NCBI RefSeq assembly: GCF_003752405.1
Contig: NZ_RKHK01000001.1
Span: 62,001-126,000 of the forward strand
DNA: 64,000 nucleotides
DNA from: Bogoriella caseilytica
Lineage (GTDB): Bacteria > Actinomycetota > Actinomycetes > Actinomycetales > Actinomycetaceae
Direction: 5' to 3'
Positions 8,525 to 17,509 of the stretch are shown here, piece after piece; position 1 is the first letter of the stretch; each line of letters opens with the position of its first letter. Below the pieces are notes generated by a model. It ran no database searches, was not told the DNA's origin, and saw only the letters and a program-made list of their open reading frames with translations. Position numbers and translations under genes: made by a program.

Positions 8525-9229
8525 TCATGAGCCCGAGTGCCCGCTCCAATGCTGCAGGAGCAGAGCGCTGAGGCGTTCATCATCCTGCGGCCGGTGACCG
8601 GTGCCGCGAATCTCCACATGCTGCGCCCCGTGGGCGGTGAGCACTCTCGCGACGTCGCCGTACATCTCCTCCCCCGCGCCGGTCACCACCAGCGTGGGCA
8701 CGCGTGTGCTGACCGCGGGGTCGACCTCCACGCTCCACGGAGGGCGCAGGGCGCGCAGATGTGCTCCCAGCCCCGACAGCTCCTCGTCCGGCAGGGGCGG
8801 CGCCGGACTCCCTAACGCTTCGCTGAATCGCCGGAAGAACTCGGCGTCCGAGACCTGGACGTCCGAGGCCAGCTCGTAGACGGCGGCCATCACCTCGATG
8901 TGCGCGCAGGTGGCCGGCGCGGTAGCGGACAGGGAGAGTGCTGCCGGCTCGATCAGGGTGAGCGTCGCGGCGCCGTGGCGCTCCGCAAGCAGGAGCGCGG
9001 CGATGGCGCCGTAGGAGTGGGCGACGACGTGGCCCGGATCGTTGCCGAGGAGTGCGGCATACGCCGGGACCGTGACCTCCGGGTCGTCTCCGGGCACGAT
9101 GCGCTCAACGAAGGCCAGGTCTTCTCGCGCCATGGGCAGAGCGCCCTGCGGGAGCCATGGCGGACCGGCCTGAGCCGGCCAGGCCTGCGGCCCCGCGCGG
9201 CCGGCGCCGTGGATGAAGATGGCCCGCAT
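8525..9229 (-). CDS. Alpha/beta hydrolase
   Basis: The 234-residue protein has a standard alpha/beta hydrolase outline: oxyanion-hole text FIHGAG (5-10), nucleophile elbow AHSYGA with Ser72, and a late His in GTGHRPQDD. A Thr-Leu-Val-Val-Thr-Gly strand before the His is also typical. The substrate cannot be inferred. It starts 39 bases after the dnaE2 stop on the same strand, so it is probably cotranscribed with dnaE2. Its best alternative reading is simply a neighbour carried along with the cassette. Confidence 0.85.
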   Translation of the reverse strand: MRAIFIHGAGRAGPQAWPAQAGPPWLPQGALPMAREDLAFVERIVPGDDPEVTVPAYAALLGNDPGHVVAHSYGAIAALLLAERHGAATLTLIEPAALSLSATAPATCAHIEVMAAVYELASDVQVSDAEFFRRFSEALGSPAPPLPDEELSGLGAHLRALRPPWSVEVDPAVSTRVPTLVVTGAGEEMYGDVARVLTAHGAQHVEIRGTGHRPQDDERLSALLLQHWSGHSGS

Positions 9230-9268
9230 GCGGCAAGACTAGTGACTGCGGCGTACGCGGATGCGCCC

Positions 9269-12200
9269 TCACGAGAAATCACGGGATCGGCTGCTCACCG
9301 CCAATCCCAGGGCGTGAATGCGCTCGGCCACCAGGTTGGTGACGTCATCGGCGCGTTCCAGCTTGCCGCGGATCACCAGGGCAGAGGCGGTGCGGGCGGC
9401 CTTGCGGTACCGGGCCCACACCCCGGGGGAACACACCACGTTGAGCAGCCCGGTCTCGTCCTCCAAGGACAAGAAGGTCACTCCGCGCGCCGTGCCAGGG
9501 CGCTGGCGGTGGGTGACCACCCCGGCCACCTGCACCTGTCTCCCGGTCTCGCAGTCGGCCAGGCCGGCCACGGTCACCACCCCGGCAGCGGCAAGCTCCT
9601 CGCGGCGGAAAGAGGTAGGGAAGGAATCGATGGCCACGCCCGTGGACCAGACGTCGGCCACCATCGTCTCCTGCTCCCCCATCTGCGGCAGGGCCGGGGC
9701 CGTGGCCCCCACGGCCGTCCACGGCAGCGGCTCTTGCACCCAGGCGAGCTCGGCACCGGCATGCCGCGTGCTCGTGCGCCGCACACCGGATTCTGCCGCG
9801 AGCGCACCGGCCGACCAGATTCCGGCGCGGCGGCTCACCCCGAAGCCGCGTAGGGCCCCCGCCGTGGCCAGGGCCTCGAGCTGGGTGGCGCGCAGATCCA
9901 CCCGCCGGGCCAGGTCTGCCAGGTCGCGGTAGTGCCCACCCCGCTCACGCTCGGCGACGATCCGCTCCGCAGTCTTCTCCCCCACCCCGCGCACCGGGGC
10001 GAGACCGAGGCGTACTGCCAGAGCGCCGTCGGGATGGACCAGGTCCGCCACGCTGGAATGCGCCTGCGGTCGTTTCCCCCACCCCCCAGCAGCGAGCGCC
10101 CTGCCGTCGGCGCCCCCGGCCTCGAGGGCCATGGCATGGGCGCCCCCGGCGTCCGGGCCCTCGCTGCGAAGCTCTCCGGCGCGCTCGACCTTCGCCTGCA
10201 CGACTGAGGCGTTGACCTCAGCGCGCTCCACCCGCACCCCATGACGCCGGGCATCGGCCACGAGTGTCTGCGGGGAGTAGAAGCCCATCGGCTGGGCGGC
10301 GAGCAGGGCGGCGTAGAAAGCCTCCGGCTCGTGCACCTTCAACCAGCTGGAGGCATAGACGAGGTAAGCGAAGGAGAAGGAGTGTGACTCCGGGAAGCCG
10401 AAGTCCGCGAACCCGAGGAGTTTGAGGTAGATCTGCTCCCCGATCTCCCGGCCCACCCCGCGCTGAGCCATACCGGCCAGCAGGCGTTCCTTGAGCGCAG
10501 CGAGCCGCTCGGTGGAGCGCTTGGCCCCGATGGCCTTACGCAGCCGGTCGGCCTCAGCGGGGCTGAATCCGGCAACCTCGACGGCGATCTGCATGAGTTG
10601 CTCCTGGAAGAGCGGCACCCCATAGGTGCGCTCCAGGGCCGGCTTGAGCAGCGGGTGCAGGTAGGTGACCGGCTCGCGGCCGCGCCGGCGATTGAGGTAG
10701 GGGTGCACCGATTTCCCCTGGATCGGCCCCGGGCGGATGAGGGCCACCTCGACCACGAGGTCGTAGAACTTCTCGGGCCGCAGCCGCGGCAGGGTCGCCA
10801 TCTGGGCGCGGGACTCGACCTGGAAGACCCCCACGGTGTCGGCGGCCTGCAACAGCCGGTAGACCGCCGGGTCCTCCTGGGGCAGGGAGTGCAGAGCGAG
10901 CTCCTCGGGCGGGTCCTCGCCGGAGCCGGCATCGGTGGCGCAACGAGTGTTGACGTCCTCGAAGGCCAGTCGCAGTGCCGTGAGCATGCCCAGGCCGAGC
11001 AGGTCGAACTTGACCAGGTCGGCATCGGCGCAGTCGTCCTTGTCCCACTGCAGCACGGTGCGCCCCTCCATGGCGGCCCACTGCACCGGGCAGACGTCGA
11101 TCACCGGCCGGTCGCAGAGCACCATGCCGCCGGAGTGGATGCCAAGGTGGCGGGGTAAGCGCATGAGCCGATCGGCGATGTCGAGCACGCCCTCCGGCAA
11201 CTCCGCCACATCCGCACCCGCAGGCTTGCCCTCCTCATCGCGCAGCCGCCCCCAGCGCTCCAAGGACTTCGCCCAGGCATCCTGCTGACCGACGTCGTAG
11301 CCAAGCACCCGGGCAGCGTCCCGCACCGCAGATCGGGGGCGATAGGAGATCACGTTGGCCACTTGCGCGGCGTGGGTGCGCCCGTAGCGCGCATAGACGT
11401 GCTGGATGACCTCCTCCCGGCGTGCGGATTCGATGTCGAGGTCGATGTCCGGGGGGCCGGAGCGATCGGGGGACAGGAAACGTTCGAAGAGCATCGTGTG
11501 GCGTACCGCGTCCACGGCGGTGATGCCCAGGGCGAAGCACACGGCGGAGTTCGCGGCCGAACCGCGGCCCTGGCACAGGATGCCCTGCTGACGGCAGAAC
11601 TCGACGATCTCGTGCACGATCAGGAAGTAGCCGGGGAAATCCAGCGCGGTGATCACCTCCAGCTCATGGTCGATGACCCGGTAGGCCTCGGCCGTGCCCG
11701 CCGCACCCCGCGGTCCGTAACGCTGCGCGGCGCCGGCCTCGGTGAGTGCGCGCAGCCAGCTCGTCTCGGTGTGCCCGGCGGGAACCGGAAAGGGCGGGAG
11801 CTTCGGGGTGACCAGGGTCAGGTCGAAGGAGCATTCGCGGCCGAGTTCCGCCGCGGTCTCCACCGCGCGCAGCGGGTGACGGCGCGCCATCTCGGTACCG
11901 GAACGCAGGTGGGCCGGGGCGGCCGGGAGCCAACCGTCCATCTCCTCCAGGGTCGCGCGGGCGCGCAGGGCGGAGAGCGCATCGGCCAAGGGTTGATCGG
12001 CAGGGCGCGCGCAGTGCACGGCCCCGGTGGCCACCAGGGGCAGGCGGGCGGCGTCGGCCAGTTCTGCGAGCACGGCGTTGCGGTCCCGGTCACGCGGATC
12101 ACCGGTGTCAGTGACTTCCACGGCCACGTTGTCCCGGCCGAAGAGTGCGCTCAGCCGGTCGAGCGCCCGGAGTGCGCGGCGCTGCCCCTCACTGTCGCGC

Positions 12201-12700
12201 GGATCGCTTCCCAGGGCCTGGCGCACGGCCCCCTTGCGGCAGCCGGTGAGCACCAGCCAGTGCCCGGCGGCCTCCGCAGCCATGCCCTCAAGATCGAAGA
12301 GCGCCGGGCCGCGCTCCCCGCGGGCGAGGTATCCGCGGCCGATGGTGCGCGAGAGCCTGGCGTACCCCTGGGGGTCGCGAGCCAGGGCCACCAGGTGGGT
12401 GCCCTGCGGGTCGCGGCCACCGTGCTCCCCGGTGCGCTCGGTCACCACCCCGGCCTGGCCCGGGCCGGCGCCCACGCGGGGCAGTGTCAGCTCCGCGCCG
12501 AAGATGGTGGGCAGCCCGACCTCGCGTGCCGCCCGGGCCAGGGCCACCACGCCGTAGAGCCCGCCGTGGTCGGTCAGTGCCAAGGCCTCCAACTCCAGCC
12601 GCGCAGCCTCGGCCGCTAACTCCTCGGGCAGGTTGGCGCCGTCGAGAAAGCTGAAGGCCGAGTGCGCGTGCAACTCGGCGTAGGGAACGGATGCAGCCAT
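9269..12700 (-). CDS. dnaE2: Error-prone DNA polymerase III alpha subunit DnaE2
   Basis: The 1143-residue C-family polymerase copies damaged templates in the SOS response with ImuA' and ImuB. An N-terminal PHP domain (YAELHAHSAFSFLDGA, ALTDHGGLYG), the palm acidic motif PDIDLDIES and a C-terminal OB-like domain are present. ATG 12700 matches the usual DnaE2 N terminus; the longer frame would cross the SOS box. A Gly/Ala-rich low-complexity stretch near residues 837-880 (SEGPDAGGAHAMALEAGGAD) interrupts the region before the helix-hairpin-helix and looks like a lineage-specific insert. It heads the minus-strand group that ends with imuB. Confidence 0.94.
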   Translation of the reverse strand: MAASVPYAELHAHSAFSFLDGANLPEELAAEAARLELEALALTDHGGLYGVVALARAAREVGLPTIFGAELTLPRVGAGPGQAGVVTERTGEHGGRDPQGTHLVALARDPQGYARLSRTIGRGYLARGERGPALFDLEGMAAEAAGHWLVLTGCRKGAVRQALGSDPRDSEGQRRALRALDRLSALFGRDNVAVEVTDTGDPRDRDRNAVLAELADAARLPLVATGAVHCARPADQPLADALSALRARATLEEMDGWLPAAPAHLRSGTEMARRHPLRAVETAAELGRECSFDLTLVTPKLPPFPVPAGHTETSWLRALTEAGAAQRYGPRGAAGTAEAYRVIDHELEVITALDFPGYFLIVHEIVEFCRQQGILCQGRGSAANSAVCFALGITAVDAVRHTMLFERFLSPDRSGPPDIDLDIESARREEVIQHVYARYGRTHAAQVANVISYRPRSAVRDAARVLGYDVGQQDAWAKSLERWGRLRDEEGKPAGADVAELPEGVLDIADRLMRLPRHLGIHSGGMVLCDRPVIDVCPVQWAAMEGRTVLQWDKDDCADADLVKFDLLGLGMLTALRLAFEDVNTRCATDAGSGEDPPEELALHSLPQEDPAVYRLLQAADTVGVFQVESRAQMATLPRLRPEKFYDLVVEVALIRPGPIQGKSVHPYLNRRRGREPVTYLHPLLKPALERTYGVPLFQEQLMQIAVEVAGFSPAEADRLRKAIGAKRSTERLAALKERLLAGMAQRGVGREIGEQIYLKLLGFADFGFPESHSFSFAYLVYASSWLKVHEPEAFYAALLAAQPMGFYSPQTLVADARRHGVRVERAEVNASVVQAKVERAGELRSEGPDAGGAHAMALEAGGADGRALAAGGWGKRPQAHSSVADLVHPDGALAVRLGLAPVRGVGEKTAERIVAERERGGHYRDLADLARRVDLRATQLEALATAGALRGFGVSRRAGIWSAGALAAESGVRRTSTRHAGAELAWVQEPLPWTAVGATAPALPQMGEQETMVADVWSTGVAIDSFPTSFRREELAAAGVVTVAGLADCETGRQVQVAGVVTHRQRPGTARGVTFLSLEDETGLLNVVCSPGVWARYRKAARTASALVIRGKLERADDVTNLVAERIHALGLAVSSRSRDFS

Positions 12701-12712
12701 CCCCCCAGGATA

Positions 12713-12728
12713 TCGAACATCTGTTCGG
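12713..12728. promoter_or_regulatory. SOS box (LexA operator) of dnaE2
   Basis: TCGAACATCTGTTCGG has intact GAAC and GTTC cores four bases apart and matches the actinobacterial SOS box at 15 of 16 fixed or free positions. It ends 12 bases before the dnaE2 ATG, where LexA binding would block transcription. Confidence 0.93.
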
Positions 12729-12759
12729 GTAGCATTGCCAACCGTCACGCACCCACGCA

Positions 12760-12830
12760 CGATTGTGGTCAGTTCGCGCCGCTCTGAGCGTCCCGCCCTC
12801 CGCCATACCGAACCCAACTGACCCCAATCG
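12760..12830 (+). repeat. 71-bp palindromic repeat, copy 1
   Basis: The element begins CGATTGTGGTCAGTT (12760-12774) and ends AACTGACCCCAATCG (12816-12830), arms that are reverse complements except at one position. The reverse complement of 45763-45833 has the same length and matches it at about 52 of 71 positions, including GCCGCTCTGAG and CCATACCG inside. It sits in the divergent dnaE2/NAD-regulator gap, outside both promoters. It resembles REP or MITE-like elements, but no family name can be given. Confidence 0.7.
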
Positions 12831-12871
12831 CCAGAGGTGGCCGCAGGCGCCTCGAGTGCCAGCACTTCAGG

Positions 12872-12905
12872 TTGACGTGACCATAAGGCGAGGCCTATCC
12901 TCGCC
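12872..12905 (+). promoter_or_regulatory. Promoter and probable operator of the NAD operon
   Basis: TTGACG (12872-12877) and TATCCT (12896-12901), 18 bases apart, make a good vegetative promoter. The -10 lies inside an inverted repeat with perfect 7-bp arms, GGCGAGG (12887-12893) and CCTCGCC (12899-12905). A TAAGGCG heptamer is repeated at 12884-12890 and 12923-12929. The first gene of the operon is an NrtR-type repressor, so the palindrome is its likely binding site; that assignment is an inference. Confidence 0.6.
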
Positions 12906-12981
12906 ATAAAGTCAAAAGCACCTTAAGGCGCCCGCGAGCGCTGCACCCTCAGCCCGTCAACCACACCACCAGGAGGCCGCT

Positions 12982-13704
12982 GTGCCGAGCGATCGCTCCG
13001 CCGTCACCCTGGCGGTTTCCACCGTGGTCTTCGCACTCCGCCCCGATCCGGCCACCGGCGCCCTGACTCTCTGGCTGCCCCTGGTCCGCCGGATCCGCGA
13101 ACCTTACGAGGGCATGTGGGCCCTACCCGGCGGGCCGCTGGGCGAGGACGAGGATCTCGCCGCCTCGGCACGCCGCACCCTGGACGTGACCACCGGTCTG
13201 CAGCCGCATTACCTCGAGCAGCTCTACTGCTTCGGCGACGTCGATCGCTCGCCGAGCCAGCGCGTGGTCTCGGTCGTCTACTGGACGCTGGTGCGCGCCG
13301 ACGAGGACGCGAGCGCCCTGGAACGGCCGGGCGCAGAGAATGTGGAGTGGTTTGCCGCCGACGACGTCGCCACCCACCCCGGCCGCCTGGCCTTCGACCA
13401 CACCACGATCCTGGCCTACGCCCTCGACCGCCTCCGGGCCAAGATCACCTACTCCCCCATCGCCCACGCCTTCCTGCCCGCCGAATTCACCCTGGCCGAG
13501 CTGCGCGCCGTGTACGAGGGGGTGCTGCGCCGGCCGCTGGATCCCGCCAACTTCCGCCGGCAGATCCTCGCCCAGGGCACCGTCGAACCCACGGGCGGGC
13601 ACCGCGAGGGCACCCGGCACCGTCCGCCTGCCCTGTACCGCTCCAACCCCGCGCGCTCGCGCGCGACGCTGACCATCCCCGCCGATCAGGAGATCCCCTC
13701 ATGA
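12982..13704 (+). CDS. nrtR: NrtR/NdnR-type Nudix-related repressor of NAD biosynthesis
   Basis: The 240-residue protein joins a Nudix fold (about residues 8-150) to a C-terminal winged helix (AFLPAEFTLAELRAVYEG to NFRRQIL, about 162-195), the layout of NrtR regulators. The Nudix box is degenerate: after GGPLGEDEDLAASA the expected REUxEExGU reads RRTLDVTTGL, so hydrolysis is unlikely and the domain probably senses ADP-ribose or a NAD-related ligand. In Corynebacterium the equivalent NdnR represses an operon with nadA, nadC and a cysteine desulfurase, the same arrangement as here. It overlaps nadA by four bases and is preceded by a promoter with a palindrome on the -10. Confidence 0.88.
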   Translation: MPSDRSAVTLAVSTVVFALRPDPATGALTLWLPLVRRIREPYEGMWALPGGPLGEDEDLAASARRTLDVTTGLQPHYLEQLYCFGDVDRSPSQRVVSVVYWTLVRADEDASALERPGAENVEWFAADDVATHPGRLAFDHTTILAYALDRLRAKITYSPIAHAFLPAEFTLAELRAVYEGVLRRPLDPANFRRQILAQGTVEPTGGHREGTRHRPPALYRSNPARSRATLTIPADQEIPS

Positions 13705-14975
13705 AGCTGTCCGTGACCGACCGCATCGAGGTCCGTCCCGCGCAGAGCTGCGACACCGACCTGGCCCGGGCACCCTGGGACCTGGACGCCATGCCCGGCT
13801 ACGGGCCCGGTGCCTCGCGCGCTGACGTCATCCCCGAGCCAGTCTCCCGCCCCGGCCAGCTGCCTCAGGCCTACCGGGAGATGAGTGAGGAAGAATTGCA
13901 CGGCCGAATCGTGGCCGCGAAGGAAGCGCTGGGTGAGCGGCTGGTGATCCTGGGGCACTTCTATCAGCGCGACGAGGTGGTGCAGTACGCCGACTTCGTG
14001 GGCGACTCCTTCCAGCTCGCCAACGCGGCGCTCACCCGTGACCAGGCGGAGTGGATCGTGTTCTGCGGCGTGCACTTCATGGCCGAGACCGCGGACATCC
14101 TGGCCCGCGAGGGCCAGCAAGTGATCCTGCCGAACCTGGCGGCGGGCTGCTCCATGGCAGACATGGCCGATGAGGACTCTGTGGAGGCCGCCTGGGAGGA
14201 CCTGTGCGCGGTCTACGGCGTCGACCCGGGCGCCATCGAGCCGGACGCCGAGGGCAAGCTCCCGGTCATCCCGGTCACCTACATGAACTCCTCTGCCGCC
14301 CTGAAGGCCTTCTGCGGGCGCAACAACGGCATCGTGTGCACCTCCTCCAATGCCGCCGCAGTGCTGGAGTGGGCCTTTGAGCGCGCGCATCGGGTGCTGT
14401 TCTTCCCCGACCAGCACCTCGGCCGCAACACCGCCAAGGCCATGGGTGTGCCGCTGGAGCAGATGCCGATGTGGAACCCCCGTCAGCCGCTGGGCGGCAA
14501 CAACGAGGCGGATCTCCTCGAGGCCAAGGTGCTGCTCTGGCACGGCTTCTGCTCGGTGCACCGCCGCTTCACCACCGCGCAGATCGACCAGGCGCGCGCC
14601 GAGCACCCGGGCGTGAAGATCATCGTCCACCCCGAGTGCCCCATGCCCGTGGTCGACGCCGCCGACGCCGCCGGGTCCACCGATGCGATCAAGAAGTTCG
14701 TCGCTGCGAGCGAGCCGGGCGACACCATCGCCATCGGCACCGAGATCAACATGGTCAACCGCCTGGCCGCGGAGTACCCGGACCGCACGATCTTCTGCCT
14801 GGACCCGGTCATCTGCCCCTGCTCGACGATGTATCGCATCCATCCCGGCTACCTCGCATGGGTGCTCGATGGCCTGCTGGAGGGTGAGGTGCACAACCAG
14901 ATCACCGTGCCGCAGACCCAGGCACGGGATGCGCGCACCGCACTGGAGCGCATGCTGGCGGCCAAGCCCCGGTGA
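13701..14975 (+). CDS. nadA: Quinolinate synthase NadA
   Basis: The 424-residue enzyme condenses iminoaspartate with dihydroxyacetone phosphate to quinolinate, using a [4Fe-4S] cluster. Conserved cysteine sites are visible in FCGVHFMAE, IVCTSSNA and ICPCSTM, with substrate-site text GHFYQRDEVV, MNSSAALKAFCGRNN and GTEINMVNRL. ATG 13701 overlaps the regulator stop (ATGA) and fits the usual N terminus. The following cysteine desulfurase gene in the same operon probably supplies sulfur for its cluster. Confidence 0.96.
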   Translation: MKLSVTDRIEVRPAQSCDTDLARAPWDLDAMPGYGPGASRADVIPEPVSRPGQLPQAYREMSEEELHGRIVAAKEALGERLVILGHFYQRDEVVQYADFVGDSFQLANAALTRDQAEWIVFCGVHFMAETADILAREGQQVILPNLAAGCSMADMADEDSVEAAWEDLCAVYGVDPGAIEPDAEGKLPVIPVTYMNSSAALKAFCGRNNGIVCTSSNAAAVLEWAFERAHRVLFFPDQHLGRNTAKAMGVPLEQMPMWNPRQPLGGNNEADLLEAKVLLWHGFCSVHRRFTTAQIDQARAEHPGVKIIVHPECPMPVVDAADAAGSTDAIKKFVAASEPGDTIAIGTEINMVNRLAAEYPDRTIFCLDPVICPCSTMYRIHPGYLAWVLDGLLEGEVHNQITVPQTQARDARTALERMLAAKPR

Positions 14976-16630
14976 GCAACACACAGAACGACGCCTTCAC
15001 ACCCGCGGACACCGGGCGGTCCATTCGCGCGTGGGACGTGGCCGTGGTCGGCTCCGGCATTGCCGGGATGACCGCCGCGCTCGCTGCGGCCGAGCGCGGC
15101 GCGCGGGTGGTCCTGGTGACCAAGGCCGAGCTCACCGACTCGGCCACGCGGTGGGCCCAGGGCGGCCTCGCCGCCGTCCTCCCGCGTCCATCACGATCCG
15201 GCAGCCACCCCCAGGACAACGTCGCCGCGCACGTGGCCGACACCCGGAGCGCGGGCGCCGGGCTCAGCGAGGAGCGAGTGGCACAGACCGTCTGCTCGGG
15301 CGGCGCAGCCGTGATGGATGCGCTGGTCTCGTCGGGCACGGATTTTGATCTCGACGATGAGGGACAGCTGTTCCCCGGACTGGAAGCGGCCCATTCGGCG
15401 CCCCGGATCTACCACGCAGCCGGAGACGCCACCGGCCGGGCCATCGCCGTGGCCCTTGCTGCCCGGGCGCGCGCACACGCCGGGATTGAGATCCGCGAGC
15501 ACACCGTCGTCCGCGATCTGCTGCTCGGCGAGCGCTCCAGTGGCAATGGCGCGGGCCAGGCCACCGTCGGCCTCCGGCTGCTCCACGGCGAGGAACTGCA
15601 CGCCGGTGCCGTGGTGCTCGCCACCGGCGGCGCCGGGCAGCTCTATCCCCGCACCACCAACCCCGCGGTCGCCACCGGAGACGGCGTGGCGCTGGCAGCC
15701 CGGGCCGGGGCGGTGCTCGCCGATATGGAGTTCATGCAGTTCCACCCCACGGCGCTTGCGCTGCCCGGCGTCGCCACCTCCGACGCCGCACCACTGATCT
15801 CCGAGGCGGTCAGAGGTGAGGGCGCCGTGCTGCGGGATGCGAGCGGCGCGCGCTTCATGACCGAGGCCCATCCGGACGCCGAGCTTGCACCGCGCGATGT
15901 GGTGGCCCGGGCGATCGCGCGGCGAATGCGCACCACGGGTGAACCGGTCTTCCTGGACGCCACCGCCCTGGGCGCTCAGTTCCTCGCCCGGCGCTTCCCC
16001 GGCATTGATGCCACGGTCCGCGCCTCGGGGCTGGACTGGTCACGCGCCCCCGTCCCCATCGCCCCGGCGGCGCACTACCTCATGGGCGGGGTGGCCACCG
16101 ACACGGAGGGCCGCAGCAGCCTTCCAGGGCTGTTCGTGGTCGGCGAGGCCGGCTGTACCGGGCTGCACGGCGCGAACCGACTGGCCTCGAACTCGCTCCT
16201 CGAGGGCGCGGTGCTCGCCAGGCGCGCTGCCGAGGAGCTCAGTGCCTGGTCGCCGTGGCAGTCCTGGCCGGCGCTGCCCGAGTGGGTGTCGCTGGGGGCC
16301 GAGGTCACCCTCCCGGCCGGCGCCGAGCCCGTGACGGAGCGTGAGCGCACCTGGGACCGTCGGCGTCTGCAGGCGCTGATGTGGCAGGCCGCGGGTGTGG
16401 AACGTGAGGCCAGCCGCCTGGAGGAAGCCGCTGAGACGCTGGCCCGCTGGGCGCCGCCGCGGGTGGAGTCCGCAGCCAACCTGGAGGACGCCAACCTGCT
16501 GACGGTGGCGCGCACCGTCGTCGCCGCCGCAGCAGCGCGGCGTGAGTCGCGCGGGGCGCACTGGCGCGAGGACGCCCAGCACACCGAGGACATCGCACGG
16601 CACTCGATCGCGCGCCGGGAGGAACAGTGA
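14972..16630 (+). CDS. nadB: L-aspartate oxidase NadB
   Basis: The 552-residue flavoprotein oxidises L-aspartate to iminoaspartate, the first step of de novo NAD synthesis. The FAD-binding GSGIAGMTAALAAAERGA motif lies at about 27-45; QFHPTAL and GEAGCTGLHGANRLASNSLLEG mark the flavin and active-site regions of the succinate dehydrogenase/NadB family. GTG 14972 overlaps the nadA stop by four bases and the stop overlaps nadC by four, so translation is coupled along the operon. A capping C-terminal helical domain is complete. Confidence 0.95.
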   Translation: MSNTQNDAFTPADTGRSIRAWDVAVVGSGIAGMTAALAAAERGARVVLVTKAELTDSATRWAQGGLAAVLPRPSRSGSHPQDNVAAHVADTRSAGAGLSEERVAQTVCSGGAAVMDALVSSGTDFDLDDEGQLFPGLEAAHSAPRIYHAAGDATGRAIAVALAARARAHAGIEIREHTVVRDLLLGERSSGNGAGQATVGLRLLHGEELHAGAVVLATGGAGQLYPRTTNPAVATGDGVALAARAGAVLADMEFMQFHPTALALPGVATSDAAPLISEAVRGEGAVLRDASGARFMTEAHPDAELAPRDVVARAIARRMRTTGEPVFLDATALGAQFLARRFPGIDATVRASGLDWSRAPVPIAPAAHYLMGGVATDTEGRSSLPGLFVVGEAGCTGLHGANRLASNSLLEGAVLARRAAEELSAWSPWQSWPALPEWVSLGAEVTLPAGAEPVTERERTWDRRRLQALMWQAAGVEREASRLEEAAETLARWAPPRVESAANLEDANLLTVARTVVAAAAARRESRGAHWREDAQHTEDIARHSIARREEQ

Positions 16631-17505
16631 CGGACATGAACATTGGTGAGTTGCCCCTTCCCCGCGAGCAGGTCGTGCGGATCGTGCGGATGGCCCTGGA
16701 GGAAGACGCCCCGCACGGCGACCTCACCTCCCAGGCCTTCGTTCCGGCAAGCGCCCATGCCGAGGCCGAGGTGGTCGCGCGTGAGGCCGGGGTGTTCTCG
16801 GGCGCCGAGGTCCTGCGCTCCGTGTTCGCGGAGATCGATGAGCACATCGGCGTCGGCTGCGAGGTAGAGGACGGCGAGGCTTTCGCAGCCGGCGCGCGCC
16901 TCGCGGTGGTGCGAGGCCCGGCCCGTGCGGTCCTGCGCGGAGAGCGGGTGGCCCTGAACCTGCTGCAGCGCATGTGCGGGATCGCCACGCTCACCGCCCG
17001 CTACGTGGCCGCAGCGCAGCAGACCGCACCCCGGGTGCGCGTGGTGGACACCCGCAAGACGACGCCAGGGCTGCGGATCCTGGAGCGGCACGCGGTGCGG
17101 TGCGGGGGCGGGCACAACCACCGCTTCTCCCTCTCCGAGGCGGTGATGGCCAAGGACAATCACCTGGCACTGGTCCACAACCTGACGGCCGCGATCCAGA
17201 GCGCCCGCGCCCAACTCCCGCACACCACGCACATCGAGGTCGAAGTCGACCGGCTCGATCAGATCGAGACGGTGCTGGCCGGCGGCGCGGACACGATCAT
17301 GCTGGACAACTTCTCACCCGAGGACTTGCGCCGCGGCGTGGCACTCATCGACGGGCGGGCCATCGTGGAGGCCTCGGGGGGAATCACCCTGGAGACCATC
17401 AGTGAGGTGGCGGCCACCGGCGTGGACGTCATCTCAGTCGGTGCGCTGACCCACAGTGTCCGCTCCCTGGACCTCGGCCTGGATCTGCGCCTCGCGCAGG
17501 AGTGA
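16627..17505 (+). CDS. nadC: Nicotinate-nucleotide pyrophosphorylase NadC
   Basis: The 292-residue enzyme converts quinolinate and PRPP to nicotinate mononucleotide. The signature elements are LNLLQRMCGIATLTARYV, DTRKTTPGLRILERHAVRCGG, the Lys of VMAKDNHL and the EVEV strand, with DNFSPEDLR and EASGGITLETI closing the barrel. It starts at GTG 16627, overlapping nadB, and ends five bases before the cysteine desulfurase start. Length is normal for the family. Confidence 0.95.
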   Translation: MTDMNIGELPLPREQVVRIVRMALEEDAPHGDLTSQAFVPASAHAEAEVVAREAGVFSGAEVLRSVFAEIDEHIGVGCEVEDGEAFAAGARLAVVRGPARAVLRGERVALNLLQRMCGIATLTARYVAAAQQTAPRVRVVDTRKTTPGLRILERHAVRCGGGHNHRFSLSEAVMAKDNHLALVHNLTAAIQSARAQLPHTTHIEVEVDRLDQIETVLAGGADTIMLDNFSPEDLRRGVALIDGRAIVEASGGITLETISEVAATGVDVISVGALTHSVRSLDLGLDLRLAQE

Positions 17506-17509
17506 TCGC

